This document shows, in pieces, positions 23,323-35,470 of a stretch of 64,000 nt of DNA. Position 1 is the first letter of the stretch, and the number at the start of each line of letters is the position of its first letter. Made by a program: the position numbers and the translations under genes. Under the pieces are notes generated by a model. That model was not told the DNA's origin, ran no database searches, and saw only the letters and a program-made list of their open reading frames with translations. This DNA comes from Entoloma clypeatum. Its lineage: Eukaryota; Basidiomycota; Agaricomycetes; Agaricales; Entolomataceae. Where the stretch lies: positions 682,001-746,000 of the forward strand of contig OY751491.1 of the NCBI GenBank assembly GCA_963565915.1. The letters are read 5' to 3'.

Positions 23323-26125
23323 CCAACTCAAAACATGACGAGGACCAAAGGTCATTCGACCCGAGGTTGATAGCAGATGCATCCCAGAATAGTACACGCA
23401 AACAGAACCTCCCCATGCAAGGAATACCGCCCATAGCAATTCTAAATGCGGATGGATCACCAAATTGACAACAGAAAGCAAACCAACTTGCCAAAGTCAA
23501 ACTGGATTTGGGAGCACATCAGGAAACCAATGGTACTGGACATTGGGAAAACAGACATGCTCTTGGGACATGACTGGTTGGTACACCACAACCCTATGAT
23601 CAATTGGACAACTGGCGCTGTAATGTTCAACCGATGCCCAACAACATGCCGAACCAAACATTCGGACTTCAGGGTTAACCTTGATGGTTGCAAATACCGG
23701 GTTTGCATGGTTGAAGTGCATGACAAGGATGCACCCAAGAAGTTGGATCAGAAATGGAAGCCTGGAGACCCTATGTTGGAAACTGTTGCTCCCACACCAC
23801 CTCCCACAACCAAATGACCCTCATACATTGATTGGTTTGCTCATCTCTTCAAGAAGGAGAACTTTGACAAGATTCTGAAGAAAAGGGAATGGGACCATGG
23901 TATCAAACTTACACTGGACGCACCAAGGGAACCAGGGGGAAATACATATCCCATGACACAAAAGGAACAAGAGGAATTGGATGCATTCATTGAGGGTCTA
24001 GCAACCGGAAAGATCCACCCTTCCAAATCCCCGTATGCCTCCCCTTGCTTCTTCATCAACAAGAAGGATGGTTCCAAACGATTGGTACAAGATTACCACA
24101 TGGTCAAAAAATTTATGGTTAAAGACAAGTTCCCACTCCCACACATCTCCAATCTCTTGGATGTGTTGAAAGATGCAGTCTACTTCAATAAGATGGACAT
24201 CATGTGGGGTTACAACAATGTCCAGATCAAGGAAGGTGACAAATGGAAGGCCGCCTTCCTCACCAGTCAAGGATTGTTTGAACCATTGGTCATGTTTTTC
24301 GGCCTTTGCAACTCCCCGGGAATGTTCTCTTGGATGATGGCTAGTTTGTTCCAGGACCAGATCCGCCGATGCATTTGTGTGATCTACATGGATGACATCA
24401 TGGTTATCAGTAAAACCAAGGAAGAACTCAAGCAAAACACTGGAGAAATTCTACAGATCCTATCAGACAATGATTTGTTTCTGAAGGAAAAGAAGTGTTT
24501 CTGGGAAGTACCAAAATGCCCCATATTGGGATATGTCATTGGTGAGGGACATGTCGAGATGGAAACCGAGAAGGTGGATACGATCTGAAACTGGTGAGCA
24601 CCCACATCAAAAAAGGAAGTTCAGAAGTTCCTTGGGTTTGTTAACTTCTATTGACGCTTCATTGAAGGGTACTCAAACATCGCGAAACCTCTCACCACGC
24701 TCACAGGCGGCACTATGTTTACTTGGGGACCAACAGAACAGAAGACATTTGAAGGCCTCATACAGGCAATCACATCAGCACCAGTCTTGGCATTACCAAA
24801 ACCAGATGGGCAGTTCTGGATCAAAACCGATGCATCGGGCTATGCAATTGGGGTGATACTTTCTCAGAAACAGGACGACAAATGGCACCCTATCATGTTT
24901 TTGTTGTGGACCATGTCTGCGGCCAAACAAAACTACGAGATATACGACAAGGAGCTATTGGCAGTTATGGAAGCATAGAAAGACTGGAGACAATATCTGC
25001 TTGAAGCCAAGGGACACTTTGAGATCTTAACTGATCACAAGAACCTGGAGTATTTCCGCCATCCTCAGAACCTAAATCAACGACAAAGGCGCTGGAAGAT
25101 GATGTTACAAGACTATGACTTCAAATTATGGCATGTGCCTGGCAAGACAAATGCAAAAGCGGACATCCTGTCATGCTTACCCTGGTATGAAACGGAACTC
25201 GAACCACAAGACAGTGACCAAATGCTCAAGAAGGGACTATTCTTGAAATGGTTGGAATCAGAAGATGTGGTACAAATGGAGATGTTCACAGAGGAACAAT
25301 TCTTTGAAGGGGGTGAAACATCTGATTCCATCAAAATTGGAAATGTCACAACCATCGAAAATCCATGGATCGCACGCATCAAGGCTTTGAACTGCATGGA
25401 GACAGAAGTAGCGCAGGGTCTAAAGAAGAATCCTCATTGGTACCAACAGGAAAATGGCATCACATATGCAGGCGAATGAGTCTATGTTCCACCAGACCCA
25501 CAACTGCGTTAAGAACTGATGTTTGAGTCACACAATGCACCAGTGGCTGGACATCCAGGACAGTATCGGACGCACAAACTCCTCACTTGTACCTACTGGT
25601 GGCCTACCATCCTGCATGATGTGAAGAAATATGTGAAGGGTTGTGACACCTGTCAACGCAACAAGATCAACAGACAGAAATGACATGCTCTGCTACACCC
25701 CCATGCAGCACCGAGTCATCCATGGGAAGACATAGGAATTGACGTCATGGGACCAATACCAGAATCTGATGGAAAGAATGCAATTCTGGTCATCATGGAT
25801 AGACATTCAAAGATGCTTCAGATTAGCCAAGATCTATCGGGATCAGATATGGAAGCTTCACGGGACCCCCAAGAAGATCACCAGTGACAAAGGACCACAG
25901 TTCTATGCAAAGTATATGGAGATACTTTGCCACATGCTAGGGATCAAAAGGAATCTGTCCACTGCATACCATCCACAGACTGATGGACAGGCCAAACGAT
26001 CACATCAGGAAACAGAAGTGTTCTTACGAAACTTCATCCACCATTTACAAGATGATTGGCTGAATGGATCGCAATTGCTGAATTCCAGTACGATGACAAA
26101 GAACATCAAGCAACAAAGCACACAC
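23323..26125 (+). pseudogene. Chromovirus pol, ancient copy F
   Basis: Starts inside the protease region (CTCAAAACATGACGAGGACC) and runs through RT (SPYASPCFFINKKDGSKR, YMDD near 24390), RNase H ([23 protein letters not shown]) and integrase ([19 protein letters not shown]). Many stops and small deletions, including ~39 bp near 25828 between KMLQ and the SAEGLAK equivalent. At base level it has lost CpG sites as TpG or CpA relative to copies C and E (CACGCTT to CATGCTT, AAACGG to AAATGG, TCCGTGG to TCCATGG). It keeps CGA just before YMDD where C, E and G have TGA. It ends at 26125 against an LTR-like element. Confidence 0.85.
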
Positions 26126-26578
26126 TATTTATGGTCAAATATATATACATATGTACATACCCGAGGTATTGAACAGCACGCCTAGCAGACACAGAGGAAG
26201 CCTGGTTAATGATACTCACATTGAAGCGGAGAGGGTTGAGATGTTGAAGAAGAGTGGGCGATGATAGAACTACTGGTATTAGCTCTGTTGTACTACACTA
26301 CTTACATGCAGTACTTATAGGTATGGGAATGCGCACAGACCAACTACAAGCTAGTAACGCTATTGGCTAGAACATGATGGAACATCTTGGTACACAGCAT
26401 CAAGGCTGTGGTGCGCAGCATTCTGAGTCACAGAGATGACTCAGAGATCTAGAACGAGTCTAGATTGTTCTATGTTTAGAACACTTCATGTGGTCAGGCC
26501 ACATGGTAAAACACATGATCGTAGTCACGTGATTGACTGTCGATACATCCACACTTGAATGTTCAACATGAGGTACTG
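26126..26578 (-). repeat. LTR with leader fragment, copia-like
   Basis: 26242-26578 runs TGTTGAACATTC to CTTCTTCAACA on the minus strand (337 bp) with near-matching 5-bp flanks TGAGA/TGAGG. To its left, 26126-26241 reads as leader with CAATGTGAGTATC and GGCGTGCTGTTCAATA, shared with 5489-5545. The rest of the element is absent. Confidence 0.45.
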
Positions 26579-27265
26579 ACATTGGAAATGTTCTCATTTA
26601 TGTTTTTCCTGGAGCTTTCTGTCAATTTGAACAGGAACCATAAGCCATCAATTATGAAAGTAAGTAAAAATAACTATGGCACCAAAATGTACCTTTATGT
26701 GACAGAGATCTGAATCTCATGGACAAAGCACATGAAGATGATGGCGCTCGTAGGGGGTGTGGAAACAAGGTGCTGATACAGCCCAGAACCCTGGAAAGTG
26801 CATCAGAGGCTTGATATATCAAAGGTCTTTGATATATCAGACCTGTAACTATAGCCCCTGATGTATCATGACTCACCTGTAGTTACAGTAATTTGATACA
26901 TAAAAACTATGTAGGGCTCTTTGTGTCACTACATACCTAGCTATCCCATAGCAATTGGTCAGGCTCAGTGTGTGTGACACATAAGAAGAGTCTTCTGTAA
27001 CATCCGTTACATTTTTTTGAGCCTTCCATCTATTGAAAAGCTATGGTCAGATTTCAAAACCTGTTGAACATCTTACATCGACTGTCAAGTTGTGCCTTAT
27101 AACGTGATTACCAGTCTCATAATTAAAACCATACTATGGCCCAAATCATATTACAACAAGAAGGTTCAATCAAACTTCTGAGAAACATGCCAATAGAATC
27201 TCCCATGGTTCCTGGGGGATTCTCATATGACACGTCATCAATGAGCAAGCAGAACAGAGTCTGAG
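26579..27265. other. Unassigned, possibly single-copy sequence
   Basis: No repeat shared with the rest of the window and no ORF above ~90 codons with coding-like composition. A short GATATATCA palindromic pair occurs near 26811-26840. Confidence 0.3.
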
Positions 27266-27679
27266 TTGGACCCTGCACATGTCTCTGAAAGAAAGAATTC
27301 TGGCAGCCAAGAAGGTGCTGCAGGACCTTCACAGAGCGAAGACATGGCCAGTAGCCAAGAGGACGAATATGAGAGCGACTGGAAGCCAAAGATGTCCATA
27401 AATCTACTCATGGACATCTGCAAGGACATATATGCAGAAAACGGATACAAGTCTCCAGTAACGTTGGAAATTCTGATTGAAGAGGCAATAAATTGGGTGA
27501 CACTGGAATGCATTCATAGAGGTGTAAGAGATCCAGGAGTGGATACACCTGGGTGGGGCGATGTGGTTATTCAGAACCTTAGAGTTATTCTTGGGAATAA
27601 CCCTCAAGAGTTCTTGAAAGAGAAACTCACAAAAAACAGACCAGTCAAGAAAAAGGAATGCTCGCCCACATTCAGGTAG
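27266..27679 (+). CDS. Hypothetical ORF, interrupted by S-element end
   Basis: Open frame of ~137 codons entered from a stop at 27242. The first ATG in frame is at MASSQEDEYESD, so either the protein is shorter or this is an exon. The N-terminus is acidic and Ser/Glu-rich. The C-terminal half has regular helix-like sequence (VTLEILIEEAINWVTLECI, VVIQNLRVILGNNPQEF). No family recognised. The frame ends at 27679 where S3 begins, so the original C-terminus is lost. Confidence 0.35.
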   Translation: MDPAHVSERKNSGSQEGAAGPSQSEDMASSQEDEYESDWKPKMSINLLMDICKDIYAENGYKSPVTLEILIEEAINWVTLECIHRGVRDPGVDTPGWGDVVIQNLRVILGNNPQEFLKEKLTKNRPVKKKECSPTFR

Positions 27680-27944
27680 TCAACCTACACTGTATTGTAA
27701 TTTATGTCTGGCGAATTTACCACGGCGAACAGCGAAATAATAATATCGCCAGCAAAGAAAAAATGTCGCCAGCGACAACATACAACAGATCAGCGAATAA
27801 TTCACTGGCGAAAGACACCACAGCAAAAAACTGGCAAAAGACCGGCCACAAATCAGCGACAGGCCATTGGCAAATGAATGGGCCACCGGCAAAACCAAGC
27901 TTTGAGTGCCAGCAACACTGCAAATGAAAAGAATGATGCTAACG
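27673..27944 (+). mobile_element. S3: terminal fragment of an S element
   Basis: Begins CAGGTAGTCAACCTACACTG, like the inner end of S2, then runs through one CCGGCGAA-type array (27720-27910) and stops at GATGCTAACGACAG, joined to the right arm of the inverted duplication. Confidence 0.65.
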
Positions 27945-28726
27945 ACAGTGGTGCATGGTGTGCCGTTTCTCACATGTCCCGTCCTGTTCGCCGCATGTCC
28001 TGCCACTCTTGCGTGTTTTGTCAGTGGTCTGACGGGGCATGAAGGGGTGCTTACCTATACGGGGCACCGTGGCCCTTGTGTGAACAGGGGAGCAGAGGGA
28101 TGGAGGAGGAAGAGGAAGGTGGTGGGGGAAGGCAAGAAGTACATGATGATGGGACTTCAGATATTGTTCAACTGTCGGCCGTTGCCGAGATTGGCAAGTT
28201 CCGATGTTTCATCATCCTGGGCCTGGAACCTGCCAAGCACACCAAGCCTTGCCATGTCCTTCTCCCTCCACTCGCTCCCCTGTCCCTCTCGCCCCCCCGC
28301 CATTCATCTCACGTCAGACCACTGATGAAACACGCGAGAGCGGCAGGACACATGGCAAATGGGGCAGGGCATGTGAGAAATGGCGTGACATGCACCAGCA
28401 GATGCGAGAGGGGCAGGACACACAGAGGGGCAGGACACACACCAGCAGATGCAGGAGGGGCAGGACACACAATGAGAATGGTGGCAGATGCGAGAAACGG
28501 CAAGGCAGACACGAGACATTACATGGGACACACAAGGAACAGTGGGACATGCGCTGGCAGAGATAAGTGTGTGAGGGACGATGCACTGGGGGGCATGAGT
28601 AGCACATTGATATGGATTGTACATTGTCCTGTCATAGCACTTAAACTCAATCAAATTTTTCCAATCTGTTATTCATGAATTGCTGTCGTACCATATTGGA
28701 ATGTTTCTATGAAGACTTACACAAAG
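27945..28726. repeat. Inner part of right arm of the inverted duplication
   Basis: Reverse complement of 22004-22796 at well above 95% identity by eye. Coordinates of matching points sum to 50740. Contains the same short tandem repeat as the left arm. No gene called. Confidence 0.75.
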
Positions 28727-31407
28727 TTTCAGGTAGTCAACCTACACTGTATTGTAATTTACAGTCCAGCGAAGGCATACAGTGTATGGTAAATTATGGA
28801 AGCAGCAAATTTGCTACAACACCAGTGAATTTACCACGGCGAACAGCGAAATAATAATGTCACCGGCGAGGAAAAAATGTTGCCAGCAACAACATACAAC
28901 AGATCAGCAAATAATTCACTGGCAAAAGACACCATGGCGAAAAACTGGCAAAGGACCAGCAACAAACCGGCAACACAGCGACAGGCCATCGGCGAATTGA
29001 TGACCCATTGGCGAAAGCAAGCCTTGAGTGTCAGCCACACTCCATATACAAAGAACGATGCTAATGACAGATCGGTGAATAATTCACCAGTGACAGACAC
29101 CATGGCAAAAAACCAGTGAAAAACTGGCAAATGTTGGATGATGTGCAACACACACCCATCAACCATGTCAAATACATGCAAACAAATGTTGAAAGATATT
29201 GCACATCTCCTCATTATATCTACACAGGAACAAGTAATGTTTGCTACTATATCAGATGAGTAGGGGAGCATGTTGTATCATCAAGTATGTATTTATTTTA
29301 AGAAAATTAGCCACAGATTTAAAGTTATAGAGGTCCTATGGTCTGAACCAAATAATAGAAAACAATGCTAATGACAATTCAGCGAATATTTCACTGGTGA
29401 AAGACACCACAGCAAAAAACTGGCTGTGGCGACAATGTTCTTTTGCTGGTCAATGAGTCACCATCTCAATGGTTATCTAGGGCATGTGTGCAGTGCCAGC
29501 AAAGCTCTAGACACAGTTGAAAGTGAAGCTTACCAGTATATTTGTTCTAATACACCATAGAAAGTCTCTTCCCACCACAGAACCATCTGGAGGTTCATTC
29601 CCGATTATGTGAGGATATGAATAAAGATATGCAGATACCATGTAGAGGTAGAACATGGTGAAAAAAGCTGAAATGTATGTCCTCATCTTTGGCACAGATC
29701 ATCATTTTATGCCTGCAGTGCAATCTGGGCACCTGTGTATGGCTATTCTCTAGTGTGAGTAGGTCTCAACGCATCAATAGTAAATGGTGTGATGTATAGA
29801 TAGGTGTTAAAAAGTATCAGACAACTTGCACATCAAAAATGTCTATGTATTTATCATCTGGCATTATTATTGCATGGTCAATAAATCTATAGATGGTTGT
29901 ATAGGGTGTATCAGATGTACATCTACTTGATACAAAAAGTTCCAAGAGAATCCATGCCATGTGGAAGACTGGAGATAAGACTTTGTCCAAAATATGTCTC
30001 AGAATCCCACGTGCATAACAATGACAGTGTTGGGAACGAAATCATGTTTTCTACATTTTCCACTTGATGGGCCACAAATATGCTTGTTAACTAATGGATA
30101 GATGCCTATGAACTCATGAAAAGTATATATACAGTTGGATACTCAAGCTATGTATGATAGAGAATCTGTATTCTGAAATGAGAGATCAAAACACAGGCAA
30201 AATCATGATGCAACAGTGCATCATGGGTTACTCCAAACACCAAAACCAATGTTTTCCTCCTTTCCCCTTTCCACAACCACTTTAGTCTACATGTACTGTT
30301 TGTATACCATTGAAACATTGTATGTAAACCTCCTCAGACCATTCAACTAAAGTTCAAGGACTTGATAAGGTGAATATGAGCAAAATAGGTCGAAAATTTG
30401 ACCAAAATCTTTTATTTCACCTTTGGATTCTCCACATTCAGGGGATCTCAGAACACCGTCATTTTTCAAATTTGGTTCATTCCTTAGTGAGATATGACAC
30501 TTTTCCTCAAATCTGCACATTTGATTATTTCTATGATATCTGGACTTCTAAAAATTATACAAAGTGTGTCACAAGGTGAATACATATGCAGTCATGAGTC
30601 CTATTGCTTCAAACTATTATTAAATCATGAGGAAGGCACCGTGCATGCCTGCACGATGTCTTTGGTGCATTGTTTACTATTATTTGGTTCAGACCATGGG
30701 ACCTCTATAACTTGGAATCCATGGCAAAATTTGATAAAATAAATACATACTTGATGATACAACATGCTCCCCTACCTAACTGATATAGTAGAAAAGTTTA
30801 CTTGTTCCTGTGTAAAGATAATGAGGAGGATGTGCGATATTTTTGGAGATTTGTTTACATGTATTTGACATGTGTGATGTGTGTGTGTCACGCATCATGC
30901 AACATTGAACCCACACATCCACCCATTACTGACTGTGCAATGAGGAGCACACATGCTGAAAAGCTCAGAATATATACATGGATTTTTATTCAATCAGGCA
31001 TGAGCAGCACAAACTGGTCATAAGCATCAAAAATGGTAAAAAACCATTACATCAGCATGGATTAAACTTTCGCCAGTCAATGATATGCCAATCTGTCATT
31101 AGCATCATTTTTTTAATTTGCAGTGTCGCTGGCACTCAAAACTTGGTTTTGCCGGTGGCCCATCCATTCGCCGATGGCCTGTTGCCATGTTGCCGGTCCT
31201 TCCCCAGTTTTTTGCCGGTGAATTATTTGCCGATCTGTTGTATGTTGTCACCAGCAACGTTTTTTCTTTGCCAGTGACATTATTATTTCGCTGTTCGCCG
31301 TGGTAAATTCGCTGGTGCTGTAGCAAATTCGCTGCATCCATAATTTACCATACACTGTATGTCTTCGCTGGGCCGTAAATTACAATACAATATAGGTTGA
31401 GTATGTG
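28727..31407 (-). mobile_element. S2: foldback-like S element, inverted copy of S1
   Basis: TCAACCTACACTG from 28737 and GGTTGA ending 31400 mark the ends. Matching points with S1 sum to 50740 on the inner side and 50584 on the outer side, showing a 156-bp length difference in the inner array. CCGGCGAA-type arrays sit at both ends in inverted orientation. The core carries the T-related segment (30130-30900). No ORF of substance. Confidence 0.75.
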
Positions 31408-31597
31408 AAAGTTTCCAATTATCTTTACAGACTCCCTCAAAATATATATATTACTTTATAGAAACTATATCACCTACCAGCTCTACAAAGACCATCAAAT
31501 TTGGCACTTCAGCTCCACAGTGCTACAAAGAGCTGCACAGCATATAGGCCAAGCTGCAACAAGCTGCAACATCTTTGGCAAAAATCAGTGTTTGCTG
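31408..31597 (-). mobile_element. Other half of the MITE next to fragment I
   Basis: Ends GTTTGCTGATG at 31597 and contains GCTGCA[AC] words like 23106-23322. On the minus strand fragment I runs into CATCAGCAAAC, the MITE terminal repeat. Confidence 0.5.
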
Positions 31598-31918
31598 ATG
31601 CGACAGCCTGATCTCTTGTTGTTTCGGAGGTTTGTCTCCTTTCACAATCATAGTCGACGCAGCAGCTCGCTTGGCAGGGATGACATAGGTTCTATTGTCT
31701 GCAGTCATACAAGGCAAGCAAATCCGTTTAATAGATAAGGGTCCCGACTTAGCGTCATTTAATCGGACCCTTCGGGAAAATTCTTCTCGTCGGCTTCTAA
31801 GATTGTGGTTTCATCATTCTCAGCATCTTCATCAGACACCTTTCTAACCCTTCCGGAGTTCTTCTTCAGCTTGCAGCAGTTGCGCGCAATATGGCCTTCT
31901 TGGTTGCACAATGCGAAC
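31598..31918 (-). pseudogene. Chromovirus fragment I: end of gag and start of protease
   Basis: Matches copy C from about 38220 to 38534: second zinc knuckle remnant (EGHIARNC), LKKNSGRVRKVS, the TCCGATTAAACGACGCTAAG linker, then MPCMTADNRTYVIPAK. It stops a few bases before the point where copy F starts, so I and F are complementary parts of one element. Confidence 0.75.
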
Positions 31919-32029
31919 TTGGATCCGCGTGGGTTTCGTCCCACAGATGACTCAGATCTGCAAGTGAGGTGACCTGCGAGTATTCCCACAGGTCTACTTG
32001 TGGTGACTGTGGGTAACCTGGACTCATGC
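31919..32029. other. Short unassigned junction
   Basis: About 110 bp between fragment I and the T1 array, with a small hairpin-like word pair (CCACAGGTCTACTTGTGG, 31988-32005). Origin unknown. Confidence 0.3.
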
Positions 32030-33990
32030 TATGCCTTACGCGAGTGGGGGCCGTTGCGCTTGAGTGGTGGCCGTTGCGCGCGAGTCAAGGCTGTTGGGCA
32101 TGAAGGGAGGATGTTAGGCATGAGTCGAGGCTGTTGGGCACCACTGGGGGCCGTTGGAGACAAGAGAGGGCCATTGGGCTCAAGTGGTGGGTGTTGGGCG
32201 CGGGTCGAAGCCGTTGGGCATGAGTTGGCACTGTTGGGCAAGAAAGAGGGCCGTTGGCACGAGAGAGGTCCATTGGCACGAGAGAGGTCCATTGGGCATG
32301 AGAAAGGGCCGTTGGCACGAGAAAGGTCCATTGGGCACGAGAAAGGGCTGTTTGGGCATCAGAGTCAGATGGCGAACTGGGCAAAGGGTTTGGCCCAGAA
32401 AAGCAAACAAGGGCAAAGAGCCTGCGCCTGCCCTCATTTGGACATGCATCATGCGTGCATCAAATGTGTCAAATAAATATAAACACACTTACAAAAAACA
32501 TTGCACATCTGCCTACATGTCTTACACAGGAGCAACACAGTTTGTGCACAATATCAATTAAGTACTATAGCATCATATGTCACTTTCTATGTATTTATTT
32601 TGTGAAATTTCGCCACAGAATTTATGATATAGCGATGCGGCGCTCCCACCAAATAATAGTAAACAATGTGCAGAATGCATTGTGCAGGCGTGCGCGGCCC
32701 CTTTCTCATAGTCTAATAATAGCTTGAGATAATAGAACTATACATGGGATATGTATTCACCTTCTGAGATATCTTATATAGATTTTAGAAGTCCAGATCA
32801 GATAGGAATAATCAAATGTACATATTTCAGTAAAAGTGGTATATCTCCCTGATGAATGAACCAAATTTGAAAAACAAATGTGCTGGGAGGTGCCCTGAAT
32901 GAGGAGAATCCAATCCTGAAATAAAGTTTTTTGGTGAAATTTTCGACCTATCTTTGCTCATATTCACCTTATGAAGTCCTTTAATTTTATTTGAAGGGTC
33001 TCAATAGGTTCACATACAATAATTCAATAGCAAATATATATTACAGATAGTTTAAAGTGGTTGTGGAAAGGAGGAAGCAAAAAAATACTGGTTTTTGTGT
33101 TTGAGGGAACTCATCATGCATTATGATTTACAGTGTGTTTTGTGTATCATTTTGCAGTACAGACTTTCTACCATACATATCTCATGTATCTAATTGTTTA
33201 AATACTTACTATTAGCTTCTAAGTATCTCTACATCGGTTTAGAACTATTTTTAGGACTTCCAGTGGGCATTGACGGCGCGATTTTCAATGATGCACGTTG
33301 CTCAGCATTCATTCCAAGGACTCTCAGCAATTGCTGAAAGTCAAACCATAAATCCAACCTCAAGCGAACTCTTCCCACACTCTTTTTATCCCCCCACCTC
33401 CACTCCACCTGGCTCCACTTCCACCCAATGGCCCCCTCTAACGCCCAACGGCCTCCCTTCATGCCCAACGCCCCCCTCTAATGCCCCTTCATGCCCAACA
33501 GCCCCCTCGCGTGCCCAACAGCCCCTACTAGCGCCCAACAACCCCCTCTAATGCCCAACGGCCTCCCTGCATGCCCAACGGCCGCCCCTCATGCCCAACA
33601 GCCTTTCCTTGCGCCCAATGGACCCTTCATGTGCCCAACGGCTGCCCATCATGCCCAATGGCCCCCTCTACCACCCAATGGCCTCCCTGCATGCCCAATG
33701 GCCCCTCTTGTGCCCAACGGTGCCCTTTAATGCCCAGTGCCCTCCCTTTGTGCCCAACGGCCCCTTCACATGCTGAATGGCTGCCTCTAACATCCAATGG
33801 CCTCCCTTCACGCCCAAGGTCCCCCTCACATGCGCAATGGCCGCCCCTCGTGTGCAACGGCCCTCTCTAACGCACAACGGCACCTTCTCGCACCCAACAC
33901 TCCCCACTCACATGCAACGGCCCACTCTCACATCCAGCGGCCTCCTCTCATGACCAACAGCCCCTCACTCACGCCCCATGGCATCGTCTC
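32030..33990 (+). mobile_element. T1: complete-looking foldback-like T element
   Basis: Left array 32040-32355 has GCTGTTGGGCATGAAGGG-type units. Right array 33416-33985 has the same unit in reverse orientation (CCCTTCATGCCCAACG). The core between them (32440-33415) matches the S core and T2. The arrays are therefore long, degenerate inverted termini made of tandem units, the layout of foldback elements. No ORF in the core. Element D's LTR starts at 33993, directly against the right array. Confidence 0.75.
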
Positions 33991-33992
33991 CC

Positions 33993-34105
33993 TGGAGAGG
34001 TGGGAGCGGTCAGGCAGGCTCAGAGCGAGGCTCAACGAGGGGACAGCAAAGGTCGCAGATGGATCACAGACGATGGATGGTGCTCTATCTATGACACACG
34101 GTTCA
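33993..34105 (-). repeat. Element D 3' LTR (~112 bp)
   Basis: TGGAGAGGTGGGAG...CGGTTCA is repeated at 54270-54381 in the same orientation with about 8 differences. The repeat could extend 5 bp (TGTGT). No TSD was found. Confidence 0.65.
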
Positions 34106-35470
34106 TGTGTACATGGCTAGTCACATGGTGCGGGTGGAGTCGGGCCGGAGGCCCTACTCCAGGTGCCCTCCTTTTTTATGGCTGCGTCCTCGCAGCCTCA
34201 GCTTTGCGAAAAACCAGTCTCCCTGCTATTGACAACTCCTCTTCATTCTCTGTGTTGCCTTCCCCAATGCTGTCCTTCAGCTCTTTGTCGTTGTATGCTT
34301 TGCATTCTTCTTTGACATGCTTTGCCCCCTCTTTCGTCGCCCTCTCTTCTTTGTCTTCTTTGCCATTCCCTCCGTTTCCCAACCTCTGAGCCTGTTGTTC
34401 TCGCCTCTCCTCCTGTCTCGCCAACTCTGTCCCTTCCCGCGGTTCAAACTTCCTCAACCTCCTCGCACTGAATAGGCCTGGCAATTCGTTCCCATCAAGA
34501 TCCTCCAGCTTGTATGAATTGAGGATTTTCTCTTTGATGTGGTGTGGTTCCGACCATCTGGGTGTTAGTTTCTGATCATTGCTAACGGTGGTAGTTAGAT
34601 CGCTCTGGAAAACTTGTACTAACTTGCCTTGTTCAAATGTTATGGGTCCACTTGAGTTTTTATGAGTTTTCGGTCAAACACTGCCTTCCTTGAGATGGCA
34701 TGGTCCACTGCTTCCATGTGCGCATCGAGGCGCTGCTGTGCTGCATACGCTAAATGTGTTTCAGCGTTCTCAGTCGTAAAGGGTAGGTTACATAGCTCTG
34801 GTGGAGTTGGCTGCCAATTGAGGATTCATATTGCCTCCTCAAAGTGGTCTGGCCAGTTCCGCGGTATTTGCTCTTGTTCCATCAATTTCCACCTGTCCTC
34901 CCCCAGTTCTGGGGCACATAACCTTGCGAGGACGTATAGCAATAATTTGTTGGTACCCTCGACCAGTCCATTGACCCATGGCGAATATGCCGCTGTCACA
35001 ATATGATCCATTCCCCATCGCCCACATGCGGCGTCTACCTCTTGGTTGTTGAAGTGCTTGCCTCCGTCGGTTTGGAAGGCTTCTGAGGGTGCGAAGTTAT
35101 AGCAAATGTCGTTGAGAGACCTCACTGTGGTTTTTGCACTCCCATGAGTTTTCAGTTTGTAACCCCATACATGCTGTGAGGCCACGTCTAGATACAATCC
35201 AATCGTATGGTATCCACCTTTTCCTGTTGGCATGGAAAGATAATTGCCCACGAGAAGTTCAAATGGGTGTCGCCTAACGATTGGCTGTAGCAGTGCGTTG
35301 AGATGGGCACCACCGAAGTTCTTGCACTTCGCACAGGTTGTGATAGCTTTGACAATCGACTCGTCTAGACCCGGGCTGTGGTATTGGTCCAAGAGTGCGA
35401 TCTTGACATTGTCGCAATGCCAGTGGCCGCCCAGTTTGTGTTGTTCTTTTGCCTTGGCAACTGCCTCCTC
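34106..35470 (-). pseudogene. Element D integrase and tail
   Basis: 35392-34826 carries the zinc site remnant (CAKCKNFGG), then GNYLSMP, TDGGKHF and VNGLVEGTNK. The last two are the second Asp and the Glu of the integrase triad, but the first Asp is Asn here. The tail (34484-34176) has FSARRLRKFEPREGTEL, typical of the C-terminus of basidiomycete Ty3/Gypsy polyproteins. Frame breaks lie near 34820 and 35470. Catalytically dead. Confidence 0.75.

Noticed and set aside
32040..32355. Regular repeats suggesting a CRISPR array
   Set aside because: Units are degenerate, spacers are not unique or uniform, the genome is fungal, and no cas genes exist.
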